Shown: positions 17,897 through 26,793, counted from the stretch's first letter. The stretch is 64,000 bases of DNA from RGIG4034 sp045576455 (GCA_045576455.1 JAZNGM010000017.1:16520-80519), one strand, 5' to 3'. The notes: generated by a model not told the origin, from the sequence alone. Translations and numbers: made by a program.

Positions 17897-17921
17897 TTAC
17901 ATAGTTTGTGAGTAAAGTATT

Positions 17922-17954
17922 AGAAGCAGGGAATGATTTCCCTGCTTCTTTTTT
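17922..17954 (+). terminator. Terminator after the small membrane protein gene
   Basis: GAAGCAGGGAA and TTCCCTGCTTC form an 11-bp stem with a 3-base loop and T6. Confidence 0.92.
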
Positions 17955-17980
17955 GCTGTTAAAATCAATAATATATTATT

Positions 17981-19012
17981 TTATTTTGGATCTTGGTTGT
18001 GTATAAACTGAATATTCAAATCTACATTTCCGCTGATGCCTTTGACGCTTCCTTTTTCCGAATACTGCCAAAATTCAAAGTGATAAGGTGTTTGCGGTGA
18101 TGGTTCGTAATCTGCGTACCAGAATTTGTATTCCTGAAGCTTGGACATATCAAAAAGAAACGCTTCCCAGATCATATTGCTGTAAATCATCGGTTCATAG
18201 CCTGCTGCTTTTATTGCTTCACAAAAAGCAATCGTGTTTTTGGTAAACTGTTCACCGGTTACATTATCGGTTCTTGCAGTATCGTCACGGATAAGTTCGG
18301 GGTCATATACGACAGGAAGGTCAAGTTCATACCCCTCAATTGTTTTAAGTACGAATTCGGCTTCTTCTAAAGCTTCTTCTTCATTAATAGCCTGTGCGTA
18401 AAAATATACCCCGACGTCTAGTCCTGCTTCTTTGGCAGCTTTAATATTTTCGTGGAATCTTACATCTTCTTTAATATTTCCGGCTTGTCCGTATCCACGG
18501 AAACCCAGACGGATAATAACAAATTCCACACCGCTTTCTTTTACTTTATTAAAGTCTATTTTTCCCTGCCATTTGGAAACATCTATCCCAAAACGGACGG
18601 TGTAGCCGTCATCTGCCGTATACGAAACATTGTTTCCGTCGACCTTAAGTGCTTCAAGGTTATACGGATATTTTTTGAGTCCGCCTATGACATTGGCATC
18701 ATGCCATTCTCCCCATGCATCGATGAAATGCAGTGTTCCTGTCTGGGTAAGTAGGGTTTCCTGTATATTTTCGTTTTGCGTTATATCTTCACTAACCGTT
18801 GGTGTGTCAAGTGTTTCTGAAGGTAGTTCTTGCGTAGGGATTTCTTCAAGGTCAGATTCTTGGTTTGAAGATTCCTGAATGATGGTATTTTCAGTACTCG
18901 TAACAGGGATTTCTTCCACAAACTGCTTATCAGGTATATCTGCCTTACCACATGAAGTGATTTGAAAACACATAAGAAGAACGACGATAAGAAATAATTT
19001 TTTCTTTTTCAA
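17981..19012 (-). CDS. GH25-family lysozyme lipoprotein
   Basis: The preferred start is TTG at 19012, with GGAGG 5 bases upstream; the ATG at 19024 contains that ribosome site inside its own reading frame, so it is less likely. The N-terminus is a lipoprotein signal with ITSC-G as lipobox, followed by about 70 Glu/Thr/Ser-rich residues. The GH25 domain starts at about residue 120 (VRFGIDVSKWQGKIDF, with the first catalytic Asp) and continues through VIIRLGFRGYG, DVGVYFYAQA, LPVVYDPE, MIYSN and FWQYSEKG, all GH25 marks. It cuts the beta-1,4 MurNAc-GlcNAc bond of peptidoglycan outside the membrane. Probably used in wall remodelling. Confidence 0.9.
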   Translation of the reverse strand: MKKKKLFLIVVLLMCFQITSCGKADIPDKQFVEEIPVTSTENTIIQESSNQESDLEEIPTQELPSETLDTPTVSEDITQNENIQETLLTQTGTLHFIDAWGEWHDANVIGGLKKYPYNLEALKVDGNNVSYTADDGYTVRFGIDVSKWQGKIDFNKVKESGVEFVIIRLGFRGYGQAGNIKEDVRFHENIKAAKEAGLDVGVYFYAQAINEEEALEEAEFVLKTIEGYELDLPVVYDPELIRDDTARTDNVTGEQFTKNTIAFCEAIKAAGYEPMIYSNMIWEAFLFDMSKLQEYKFWYADYEPSPQTPYHFEFWQYSEKGSVKGISGNVDLNIQFIHNQDPK

Positions 19013-19169
19013 AACAGCCTCCATTTTGTTGAAATATGTGTATTTTAGTCAGTATAACATATAAAAAATCTAAGTTGCAACAAGGAGGGGATTTCAGAAA
19101 ACGGCGCAACGGAATGTTGCTCGACAAGGTAAATGATGTGCAGTATATTAGGTTAAAAGAGGTGTGATG

Positions 19170-19661
19170 ATGTTTGATATAGAAAAATTTGGTAAGGGCT
19201 TAACAAATATCCGAAAAAAATCGGGATTAACTCAGAATGATGTGGCATATAAACTTAATCTGACAAGGCAGGCAATATCTAAATATGAAAGAGGTGAAAG
19301 TTTCCCGGATATTTCAGTTCTCCTAAGAATTGCCGAACTATTTGGTATGACGATTAGTGAGTTGATTAATTTCGGAGAGCCCTCTAAGGCTGAAACAGTT
19401 GTATGGGAAAAGATGGAAAAAGGCAATGCGGATATAGATGCTGAAGAATTAAAAAAGTTAATGCCTCTTCTTAACAGTAAGTCAAAAGAAGCCATTTTTC
19501 AAAAAATATTAAATGGTGAAATGGATTGGCGGTTAATTAAAATTCTGATTCCGTATGCTGATAATTTGACAAGTCAAATAGAAGCAGCAGTGGTTGCAGG
19601 AGTATTACCAGGTGAAGTGCTTGATATTTTGCAGGATTATTTTTGGGATGGAAACAGATAA
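19170..19661 (+). CDS. XRE-family HTH transcriptional regulator
   Basis: 163-164 residues; ATG codons at 19167 and 19170 are both possible, the second having GAGGTG at a 5-base spacing. The N-terminal 65 residues are an HTH_3 domain (LTQNDVAYKLNLTRQAISKYERGESFPDISVLLRIAELF gives recognition helix and turn). The rest is helical with no clear ligand motif. It is followed after 37 bases by a methyltransferase gene, so it may control that gene or be co-transcribed; this is inference from position. Confidence 0.85.
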   Translation: MFDIEKFGKGLTNIRKKSGLTQNDVAYKLNLTRQAISKYERGESFPDISVLLRIAELFGMTISELINFGEPSKAETVVWEKMEKGNADIDAEELKKLMPLLNSKSKEAIFQKILNGEMDWRLIKILIPYADNLTSQIEAAVVAGVLPGEVLDILQDYFWDGNR

Positions 19662-19698
19662 GAGTTTACATACAAATAATTAAATTGCGGAGGTATAT

Positions 19699-20682
19699 AT
19701 GAAACAAAATTTTCTGTGTCCGAAATGCAAATCACGAATGATTTTACCTAGTTGCAAGGTGTGTAATTATAAGATTCCAATGTCAAATTCGGTTTATCAT
19801 TTTTGTAATGTTGCGGCTGTTAAGATTGAGGGAGAAAAACAGTATATAGGTTATGATAATATTGGTGAAGATTTTGAGCCGGAAGTAACTTATTGGGATG
19901 CTAATAATGTTGATAGATACGGAGTTTATGCAGCTTGCAGTGATTTGATTGCACAAGAATTTGGTACGGATATTTGTGTGCTTGATTTAGGAGCGGGACT
20001 CGGAACAGCATCCATTCCGCTTGCTAAAAATGGAATATATACAATTGCTGCCGATATCTCTGCAGTAATGCTGAATACAGCCGCAAAAAGAGCCAATAAC
20101 CGTTTTGATAATCTTATACTTGCCCAGATGAATGCGTATGAGTTGATGCTTCCTGATAACAGTGTTGATATTGTGGTTGAAAATTCTATGTTGCATCTTG
20201 TTGATGAGCCTGAACTGATAATTAAAGAAATAGTAAGAGTGTTAAAACCAAACGGAAAGTTAATAAGATATACTTCTTGGGGAATGGAGCTTACTAAAGA
20301 AGAATTAGAGCAAAACATATATTGTAATCAGGTGATTTCTGATATAAGCGATTGCTATTACAAGTATCTGGAAGAACATAATTATAAGAGTGTTGTTTTT
20401 AATCGAGAATACGAAGATGCATTGCAGCAGTATTTTGAAAGTCCGTACAGCAAAATTGCTGAAGGATTTACAGAGATTTTTACCGATAAACTGAAATTCA
20501 GATTACATCGTATGAAAACCGGTGCACATTCAGATTTACAAGCTACTGAACCAGGATTAATAAAAGCTGCCTGGCAATATGCAGATAGTTATGCAAGACA
20601 AAAGTATGGGGAGAATTATTCGGAGATTAAGGGCTTTTCTAAATATGGAGCGGCGTTGAATGTATACGTTGCAAAAAAGTAA
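19699..20682 (+). CDS. SAM-dependent methyltransferase with N-terminal zinc-ribbon
   Basis: 327 residues. The N-terminus carries CPKCKS...CKVC, a small Cys4 zinc knuckle. A class I methyltransferase domain follows at about 75-200: motif I VLDLGAGLGTASIPLA, then AADISAVML, and the VDIVVENSMLHLVDEP motif IV. The C-terminal 120 residues are specific to this protein. The layout recalls RlmA-type 23S rRNA methyltransferases, which have an N-terminal zinc knuckle, but similarity over the rest is not evident, so the substrate is open. It may be co-transcribed with the preceding XRE regulator. Confidence 0.75.
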   Translation: MKQNFLCPKCKSRMILPSCKVCNYKIPMSNSVYHFCNVAAVKIEGEKQYIGYDNIGEDFEPEVTYWDANNVDRYGVYAACSDLIAQEFGTDICVLDLGAGLGTASIPLAKNGIYTIAADISAVMLNTAAKRANNRFDNLILAQMNAYELMLPDNSVDIVVENSMLHLVDEPELIIKEIVRVLKPNGKLIRYTSWGMELTKEELEQNIYCNQVISDISDCYYKYLEEHNYKSVVFNREYEDALQQYFESPYSKIAEGFTEIFTDKLKFRLHRMKTGAHSDLQATEPGLIKAAWQYADSYARQKYGENYSEIKGFSKYGAALNVYVAKK

Positions 20683-20709
20683 TTGAAAATAAATTTTGTA
20701 GATTATGAC

Positions 20710-20746
20710 AAAAAGATATGCTACCGCGAGGATAGCATATCTTTTT
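20710..20746 (+). terminator. Bidirectional terminator between the methyltransferase and rubrerythrin genes
   Basis: AAAAGATATGCTA (20711-20723) pairs with TAGCATATCTTTT (20733-20745) and is placed between convergent genes. Confidence 0.9.
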
Positions 20747-20763
20747 GATTTTGACATTATATT

Positions 20764-21306
20764 TTAGCCAAAGTATCTCTTAAGAAGTCCTTCAAATGCT
20801 TTTCCATGTCTAGCCTCATCTCTAGCCATTTCATGTACTGTATCATGAATTGCATCAAGGTTAGCTGCTTTTGCACGTTTAGCAAGGTCAAATTTACCTG
20901 CTGTTGCACCATTTTCAGCTTCAACTCTCATTTCAAGGTTTTTCTTTGTTGAGTCTGTTACAACTTCGCCGAGTAATTCAGCAAATTTAGCTGCATGCTC
21001 TGCTTCTTCCCAAGCAGCTTTTTCCCAATATAAACCGATTTCCGGATATCCTTCTCTATGAGCAACTCTTGCCATTGCAAGATACATACCAACTTCTGTA
21101 CATTCACCCTGGAAGTTAGCGCGAAGGTCTGCCATGATGTCTTCACTTGCTCCCTGAGCAACGCCTACAACGTGCTCTGCAGCCCATAATTTGCCTTCTG
21201 ATACTTCGTTAAATTTGCTTGCCGGTACACCACACTGTGGGCACTTCTCCGGTGCGCTGTCTCCTTCGTGAACATAACCACATACTGAACATACATATTT
21301 TGCCAT
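20764..21306 (-). CDS. Reverse rubrerythrin
   Basis: 180 residues. The rubredoxin-like iron site is at the N-terminus (CSVCGYVHEGDSAPEKCPQC, residues 5-24) and the ferritin-like diiron domain follows, the order that defines reverse rubrerythrins. Diiron ligands can be placed in the ECTEVGMYLAMAR helix, EAAWEEAEHAAKF and the C-terminal HEMARDEARHGKAF. It reduces hydrogen peroxide (and in clostridia oxygen) with NADH-derived electrons. AGGAG precedes the start. It lies 54 bases downstream of perR on the same strand, so PerR probably represses both until peroxide is present. Confidence 0.92.
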   Translation of the reverse strand: MAKYVCSVCGYVHEGDSAPEKCPQCGVPASKFNEVSEGKLWAAEHVVGVAQGASEDIMADLRANFQGECTEVGMYLAMARVAHREGYPEIGLYWEKAAWEEAEHAAKFAELLGEVVTDSTKKNLEMRVEAENGATAGKFDLAKRAKAANLDAIHDTVHEMARDEARHGKAFEGLLKRYFG

Positions 21307-21360
21307 AATAAATAGCTCCTTTCTTTTCCTTAAAAAATTGTTGTTTGTAAAATATTGTTA

Positions 21361-21756
21361 TTAATGTTTATTACTTCTAACACATTTTTCGCAAGTTCCG
21401 TAAAAATATGCTATATGACCGGTTATTGTACCGGAAAAATTTTCTCGGGCTGTATTTTCTATGGATTCAATGCTCTCCATATTTAAATCTATGACACTTT
21501 TACATTCTGTACAGACAAAATGGTAATGATTAGAAGTGTCTGCATCAAAATGGTCTGTGCCATCTCCCAACCGCAATCTTAAGATTTCACCGATGTCTGA
21601 CAACAATGTCAGATTCCTGTATACTGTACCAAGACTGATGTTTGGGAATTCTTGTCTTACATTTTGATAGACAACATCAGCAGTAGGATGGTCTTTTCTC
21701 GTTTTCAAAAATTCCATAATTGCTTCTCTTTGTCTGCTGTGCCGTAATTCTGCCAT
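21361..21756 (-). CDS. perR: PerR-type Fur-family repressor
   Basis: 131 residues, standard for Fur/PerR. The winged helix (HPTADVVYQNVRQEFPNISLGTVYRNL) occupies the first 80 residues. The regulatory metal site is visible as DHFDAD and NHYHF, and the structural zinc site as CTEC and CEKC at the C-terminus. The peroxide role is inferred from the downstream reverse rubrerythrin and the palindrome upstream; Fur or Zur cannot be excluded by sequence alone. GGAGGG precedes the start. Confidence 0.87.
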   Translation of the reverse strand: MAELRHSRQREAIMEFLKTRKDHPTADVVYQNVRQEFPNISLGTVYRNLTLLSDIGEILRLRLGDGTDHFDADTSNHYHFVCTECKSVIDLNMESIESIENTARENFSGTITGHIAYFYGTCEKCVRSNKH

Positions 21757-21831
21757 CTTGCCCTCCTTTCAAAAAGTCTGTTCCCTATTAATCAGGGAGT
21801 AAACAAGAACTGTATACCGTGTTTTCCATAA

Positions 21832-21846
21832 CAGTAATGATTACTG
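21832..21846. promoter_or_regulatory. PerR-box-like palindrome upstream of perR
   Basis: CAGTAATGATTACTG is a perfect 7-1-7 inverted repeat, sharing the TAATNATTA core of the known PerR box. It lies about 76 bases upstream of perR and suits autoregulation. Confidence 0.7.
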
Positions 21847-22001
21847 ATATCAATATAACACATTTAGAAATAAAGTCAACACATTTTTGAAAAAAATATA
21901 TAAAATTTTTAGAAAAATATAGTTTTCATTTAATGGTATAATGAGTGAAGTATGTTATATTTAATATATTGAAGTAATTATGAGCGTATGGAGGAATCCG
22001 T

Positions 22002-23516
22002 ATGAAATTAAAAACAAGATTATTAATAACTTTTTTAACGATTGTCATATTACCGCTGTTCTTATCGGCATTAGCTATATTCGGTATATCCTGCTATGTT
22101 AATAAAAATGCAAAAGAAGCGTACGGGCTTGATAAGGTTAACATATCGCTTTTGCTCGACCCCGTGCACGGATTTGCGGAACTGACAGATGAAGAATACG
22201 GAATACTTAAAGAGGCACGGGTAAAAAATTACCATTTTTTTGAAAATAAAGAATCATTGGAAAAAGTAAATGAAGCACTTTTGAAAAAGTCTTCCTTCTT
22301 ATTAGTAAGAAAAGCAAATGATATTTATTATACGGGAAATGAAGAACTGGGAAATGAGGTGTTTTTGAATCTTGCCAAATACGGCATGCAATATACGGAT
22401 GAAAAAAGCGGTTATTTCCTTGATAATATGAAAAGAGTAGTACGACAAGTTGATTTCCGGTTTTCGGATGGAAGTGAAGGAAGTGCCTTCATTATTACTA
22501 AGGTTACAACTTTTATTACCGGGAAAATAATCAGAAATGTCATCATTATGATTATTGTTATACTTGTTTTTACAAGCTTTACACTTACCCGTTGGATGCA
22601 AAGCGGTGTGTTTGTTCCTATTAGGGATTTGAATAATGCCATGAAAAATATAGCTGACGGAAATTTGGATTATTCCTTGCCGGTTCCGCATGTTTCTAAG
22701 AAAAACCAAGGTGAGATTTATAACCTCTATGCAAATTATGAGCAGATGAGGCTTCGGCTTAAAGATACAACGGATGAGAAAATACAGACCGATACGCAGA
22801 ACAGGGAGCTTCTTAGTAATATATCACACGATTTAAAAACACCGATTACTTCTATCAAAGGGTATGTGGAAGGAATTATGGACGGTGTGGCGGATACACC
22901 TGAGAAGATGGAAAAGTATATAAAGACCATATATAATAAGACGAATGATTTGGACAGGCTTATCAATGAATTAACGATATATACAAATATTGATGCAAAT
23001 AGAATTCCATATCATTTCCACAAGCTTAATGTAGCGGATTATTTCAGCGATTGTATTGAAGAAGTCGGTTTGGATTTGGATTCTAAAAATATAAAATTGA
23101 ATTACACCAATCTGGTGTCGCCGGATACGCTGATTATTGCTGACCCTGAGCAGCTTAAGAGGGTAATTGATAATATAATCGGAAACAGTGTAAAATATAT
23201 TGATAAACCAAGAGGTGTTATTGATATCAGAATTCTTGATGAAGTGGATTCTATACGTGTTGAGATTGAAGACAACGGTAAAGGCGTTTCTGCTAAGGAA
23301 TTAGGAAGAATTTTCGAGAGATTTTACCGTACGGATGCTTCCCGTAATTCCGCACAGGGCGGTAGCGGTATAGGTTTATCGATTGTTAAAAAGATTATAG
23401 AGGACCATGGTGGCTATATATGGGCGACCAGCCGGGAGGACGAAGGCATGTGTATGCATTTTGTCATTCGGAAATATGAAATAATTGAAAAAGAACCGGA
23501 AGTAGATCAAATATAA
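22002..23516 (+). CDS. Two-component sensor histidine kinase
   Basis: 504 residues. TM helices at about 8-30 and 173-194 flank an external domain of about 140 residues. Then come a HAMP region (around 197-250), the HisKA block NISHDLKTPITSIKGY with the phosphorylated His at about 275, and a HATPase_c domain with N-box GNSVKYIDKP, IEDNGKGVS and GSGIGLSIVKKI. It phosphorylates the response regulator encoded 22 bases downstream. The stimulus is unknown. The promoter appears to be an extended -10 (TGGTATAAT at 21934-21942); the start has GGAGG upstream. Confidence 0.93.
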   Translation: MKLKTRLLITFLTIVILPLFLSALAIFGISCYVNKNAKEAYGLDKVNISLLLDPVHGFAELTDEEYGILKEARVKNYHFFENKESLEKVNEALLKKSSFLLVRKANDIYYTGNEELGNEVFLNLAKYGMQYTDEKSGYFLDNMKRVVRQVDFRFSDGSEGSAFIITKVTTFITGKIIRNVIIMIIVILVFTSFTLTRWMQSGVFVPIRDLNNAMKNIADGNLDYSLPVPHVSKKNQGEIYNLYANYEQMRLRLKDTTDEKIQTDTQNRELLSNISHDLKTPITSIKGYVEGIMDGVADTPEKMEKYIKTIYNKTNDLDRLINELTIYTNIDANRIPYHFHKLNVADYFSDCIEEVGLDLDSKNIKLNYTNLVSPDTLIIADPEQLKRVIDNIIGNSVKYIDKPRGVIDIRILDEVDSIRVEIEDNGKGVSAKELGRIFERFYRTDASRNSAQGGSGIGLSIVKKIIEDHGGYIWATSREDEGMCMHFVIRKYEIIEKEPEVDQI

Positions 23517-23544
23517 AAATACTTATTATCTAAGGAGGATGACG

Positions 23545-24234
23545 ATGAGTAAAATATTAATTATCGAAGACGAAGCGGAAATTGCAGATCTTGAAAAAGA
23601 CTATCTTGAGATTAATGAATATAACGTAACGATTGAGAATGCCGGAGATACCGGTCTTTCAAGAGCACTTCAGGAAGATTATGACCTTGTAATTCTTGAC
23701 TTAATGTTACCGGGAATGGATGGTTTCGAAGTTTGTAAAAAAATAAGGGAAGTAAAAAATATTCCAATCATTATGGTATCCGCTAAGAAGGATGACATTG
23801 ATAAAATAAGAGGTCTGGGACTTGGAGCAGATGATTATATGACAAAACCTTTTAGTCCAAGTGAACTGGTAGCGCGTGTTAAGGCACATTTATCCCGTTA
23901 TAACCGTCTTGTCGGAAGTCAGAGTAAGGAAAATGATATTATTGAAATCCGCGGAATCCGAATTGATAAAACGGCCCGCCGTGTATATATTGATGGGGAA
24001 GAAAAAGCGTTTACGACGAAGGAATTTGATTTGCTTACGTTTCTTGCTGAAAATCCGAACCATGTTTACACCAAAGAAGAATTATTCCGTGAAATTTGGG
24101 ACATGGATTCCATTGGTGATATAGCAACCGTAACCGTGCATATTAAAAAGATACGTGAAAAGATTGAATATGATACGGCAAAACCACAATACATTGAAAC
24201 GATATGGGGTGTGGGGTACAGGTTTAAGGTGTAA
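23545..24234 (+). CDS. OmpR-family response regulator
   Basis: 229 residues from the ATG at 23545, which has AGGAGG 6 bases upstream; an ATG two codons earlier is too close to it. The receiver domain (1-115) has acidic residues in IEDEAEI, the phospho-Asp in VILDLMLPGMDG (about 52) and Lys in YMTKPFSP. The C-terminal winged helix (about 130-227) has KAFTTKEFDLLTFLAENP and ends in WGVGYRFKV, the usual ending. It pairs with the preceding kinase. Its last codons form part of a 16-bp sequence repeated at 25939. Confidence 0.96.
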   Translation: MSKILIIEDEAEIADLEKDYLEINEYNVTIENAGDTGLSRALQEDYDLVILDLMLPGMDGFEVCKKIREVKNIPIIMVSAKKDDIDKIRGLGLGADDYMTKPFSPSELVARVKAHLSRYNRLVGSQSKENDIIEIRGIRIDKTARRVYIDGEEKAFTTKEFDLLTFLAENPNHVYTKEELFREIWDMDSIGDIATVTVHIKKIREKIEYDTAKPQYIETIWGVGYRFKV

Positions 24235-24239
24235 AGGTA
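24224..24239 (+). repeat. Left copy of 16-bp direct repeat flanking a two-gene insert
   Basis: TTAAGGTGTAAAGGTA, covering the end of the response regulator gene, recurs with one change (A to G) at 25939-25954. Confidence 0.55.
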
Positions 24240-25078
24240 TTGAAAGAGGTATTAGATTTGGGAGATGTTAATTTAATTGAGCAGGATTTTTATGGTGAAG
24301 TTAAACAGATTTTGAATTCTGCGAGAGAAAAAGTTTATAAAACAGCCAATTTTGCAATGGTAGAGGCATATTGGAACATCGGAAAATGTATTGTTGAAAA
24401 ACAAGGTGGAAAGGATTTACACCTGCAAATTTAGCCAATATGCGTCAATTTTATCTGACATTTTCAAATTTCTACGCACTGCGTAGTGAATTGAGTTGGA
24501 CACACTATCGGATGTTAATGAGAGTAGAAAATGAAAACGCCCGTCAATTCTATTTGGAAGAGGCTGTCAAATCTAATTGGAGTACAAGACAATTGGAAAG
24601 ACAAATTAATTCTTTCTTTTATGAACGTTTGTTGTCTAGTAAAAATAAAGAAGATATTGCTAATGAAATTACCGCACTTGAGAAACCGAACTCAGCAGAA
24701 GATATTATTAGAGATCCGTATGTATTGGAGTTTCTCGGATTAAGTCCCAAAGATGATTTTTATGAAAATGATTTAGAGCAAGCGCTGATTTCTCATTTGC
24801 AAAAGTTTTTGTTGGAATTGGGAAGAGGCTTTTCCTTTGTTGCACGTCAAAAGAGGATTAGATTTGATGGTAGGCATTTCAGAATAGACTTAGTATTTTA
24901 CAATTATCTACTTCGGTGTTTTGTATTAATTGACTTAAAGATAGGTGATTTAACGCATCAGGATTTAGGACAGATGCAAATGTATGTGCATTATTATGAG
25001 CGTGAAATGATGAATGAGGGAGATAATCCACCAATTGGTATTGTGTTGTGTGCAGATAAAAAATATCAAAAAGCATAA
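24240..25078 (+). pseudogene. Broken YhcG/DUF1016-type PD-(D/E)XK nuclease gene
   Basis: Two open frames together make a YhcG-like protein. The first (24240-24434) gives the N-terminal DUF1016 start through YWNIGKCIVEKQGGK; the second continues as MRQFYLTFSNFYALRSELSW and then the nuclease domain. Reading the second frame back to 24413 gives KGFTPANLANMRQFY, the normal family sequence, so the frame changes at about 24405-24413. Compared with the family as I remember it, roughly 30 residues are missing there; a GGAAA microhomology could have caused the deletion. The C-terminus also stops early, after GIVLCADKKYQKA, where relatives continue. The nuclease block IDLVFYNYLLRCFVLIDLKIG, with D...D-x-K, is intact. 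Judged inactive. Confidence 0.82.
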
Positions 25079-25098
25079 AGAAAGGTTGGCTATTTGCT

Positions 25099-25923
25099 AT
25101 GAAATACGATTGTGAATTAGTTGGAAAGATTGGGTCTATGGCGTTGATTAATCGAGAGATTAATGAATTAGATTACAATACATTTAGTAGAATTGGTAAG
25201 TTTTTACAGCCAGGATATGTTTGGGTAAGTTCTGGTGCTGTTGAAATAGGCAAAATTGATTATTATAAAAGAACTGACAAATATCTTGAACCAGAAGATG
25301 ATGTTGCAAAATCTCTTTATGCTTCTCAGGGGCAATGTATTCTTATGGAGAACTATAGAAAATTTATTAAGCCAGAATATTCTGTAAGACAAATATTATT
25401 AGAACATAGCCACTTTAATGATAATGAAAAAAGCGAATATATCAAGACTTTGTTATTGGAATCAATGAAACATAAAGCAATTCCAATTATAAATTATAAC
25501 GACTCTGTTAGTAATGACGAAATTCTCAAGATGGAATTGAGTGAGTTATACAAGAGTCAAGAATCAGTAGCGGAGTGTATTGATAATGATGAAACAGCAT
25601 CACGCTTATCGGTTCTGTTAAATTCAAAATATTTATTAATACTTACATCAGCAGAAGGATTGCTAAAAGATGCACACGACCCAGCATCTTTAATTAAAAC
25701 GGTGGAAGGTAAGAATGTAGATGAGTTAATAGATAATATGAATGGACTGTTTCAGCTTTGCGATGGTGCAAGTAGAAAAGGTGCAAATGGAATGTTAGCA
25801 AAATTACAGTACATACAGGAACCGATTAAGAATGGAACGACTGTTATAATTGGTAGTCCCAAATATTCAATACCAGATTTGATTAATGGAAATGTTAATC
25901 GAACTATTTTTAGAATAAGATAA
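25099..25923 (+). CDS. Amino acid kinase family protein, glutamate 5-kinase-like
   Basis: 274 residues. VWVSSGAVEIGK corresponds to the ProB VSSGA loop, ASQGQCILMENY to the ProB GQ..L segment, IINYNDSVSNDE and ECIDNDETASRLSVLL to the ND substrate-binding parts, and ILTSAEGLLKDAHDP to LTD.xGLYxxDP; RKGANGMLAKL matches the GGMxTK loop. There is no PUA domain, and no proA neighbour as in a proline pathway. The gene is AT-rich and follows the broken YhcG gene by 20 bases. The likely reaction is phosphorylation of a carboxylate or carbamate; the actual substrate is unknown. Confidence 0.7.
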   Translation: MKYDCELVGKIGSMALINREINELDYNTFSRIGKFLQPGYVWVSSGAVEIGKIDYYKRTDKYLEPEDDVAKSLYASQGQCILMENYRKFIKPEYSVRQILLEHSHFNDNEKSEYIKTLLLESMKHKAIPIINYNDSVSNDEILKMELSELYKSQESVAECIDNDETASRLSVLLNSKYLLILTSAEGLLKDAHDPASLIKTVEGKNVDELIDNMNGLFQLCDGASRKGANGMLAKLQYIQEPIKNGTTVIIGSPKYSIPDLINGNVNRTIFRIR

Positions 25924-25938
25924 ATGTTTGATTAAAGA

Positions 25939-25954
25939 TTAAGGTGTAGAGGTA
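25939..25954 (+). repeat. Right copy of 16-bp direct repeat
   Basis: TTAAGGTGTAGAGGTA matches 24224-24239 at 15 of 16 bases and supplies the ribosome site of the next gene. Confidence 0.55.
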
Positions 25955-25961
25955 GCCTATT

Positions 25962-26711
25962 ATGAATGAATATGTTAAAAATTTAAATCGGATTGAGTTT
26001 GTTGTAACAATGGCTTGCACGGGAAATTGTAAACATTGTTCTGAAGGGGAGCATACAAATTGTACGGGTCATATTGATAGAGATGTTGCAGTAAAAGCAG
26101 TCCGTGAAATATGTAAGAACTATAAAATTGAATCTATCATGACATTTGGAGGAGAACCGTTGCTCTACCCTGAAGTGGTATGCGCTATTCATAGTACTGC
26201 GGCAGAAATGGGAATTCCGAAAAGGGATTTGATTACGAACGGTTTCTTTTCCAAAGATTTTGCAAGGATTGCAACAGTGGTTAAGAATCTTGAGGATAGC
26301 GGAGTGTGCCGGATATTATTATCAGTGGATGCATTTCATCAGGAGACCATTCCGCTTGCACCGGTGAAATATTTTGCTGAATGCGTAGCAAAATCTAAGA
26401 TACATATGGAATTGAGCCCGGCGTGGCTGGTGAGCAAAGATGATGACAATCCATACAATGTAAAGACAAGAGAAATCCTTAGGGAATTTGATAGTCTCAA
26501 TATTCCGCTTGGATCGGGAAATGTTGTTTTTCCAAGTGGAAATGCTTTGGTATATCTTAAGGAGTATTTTGAAAATACTGATTACTCTAATCCTTATGAC
26601 GATGATCCATGTGATGTCAGGGCAGTAAGCTTTTTGCCTAACGGGGATGTTCTTCAAGACAACGTTTATAAAAAAGGAATTCTTGATATTTTAAATGAGT
26701 ATCAGCCATGA
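25962..26711 (+). CDS. Radical SAM protein
   Basis: 249 residues. The FeS cluster motif CTGNCKHC (C-x3-C-x2-C) is at about residues 19-26, followed by MTFGGEPLLYP (the GGEP SAM-binding motif) and a barrel with LLSVDAFHQETIP. The C-terminus ends at DNVYKKGILDILNEYQP without an SPASM-type Cys cluster. No peptide precursor or partner enzyme is visible next to it, so its substrate is unknown. It begins after the right copy of the 16-bp repeat and probably followed the response regulator directly before the insert arrived. Confidence 0.82.
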   Translation: MNEYVKNLNRIEFVVTMACTGNCKHCSEGEHTNCTGHIDRDVAVKAVREICKNYKIESIMTFGGEPLLYPEVVCAIHSTAAEMGIPKRDLITNGFFSKDFARIATVVKNLEDSGVCRILLSVDAFHQETIPLAPVKYFAECVAKSKIHMELSPAWLVSKDDDNPYNVKTREILREFDSLNIPLGSGNVVFPSGNALVYLKEYFENTDYSNPYDDDPCDVRAVSFLPNGDVLQDNVYKKGILDILNEYQP

Positions 26712-26793
26712 AAACCATGACAAACAACTTGAATGTCTCTTGCTTTTCCGATATAATTTATTACAATATTATTTTTACAAAGGAGAGATTTTT

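Noticed and set aside
24440..25078. The second half of the YhcG gene as a complete separate gene
   Set aside because: The frame continues upstream in family sequence (GFTPANLAN), so it is part of one broken gene, not an independent start.
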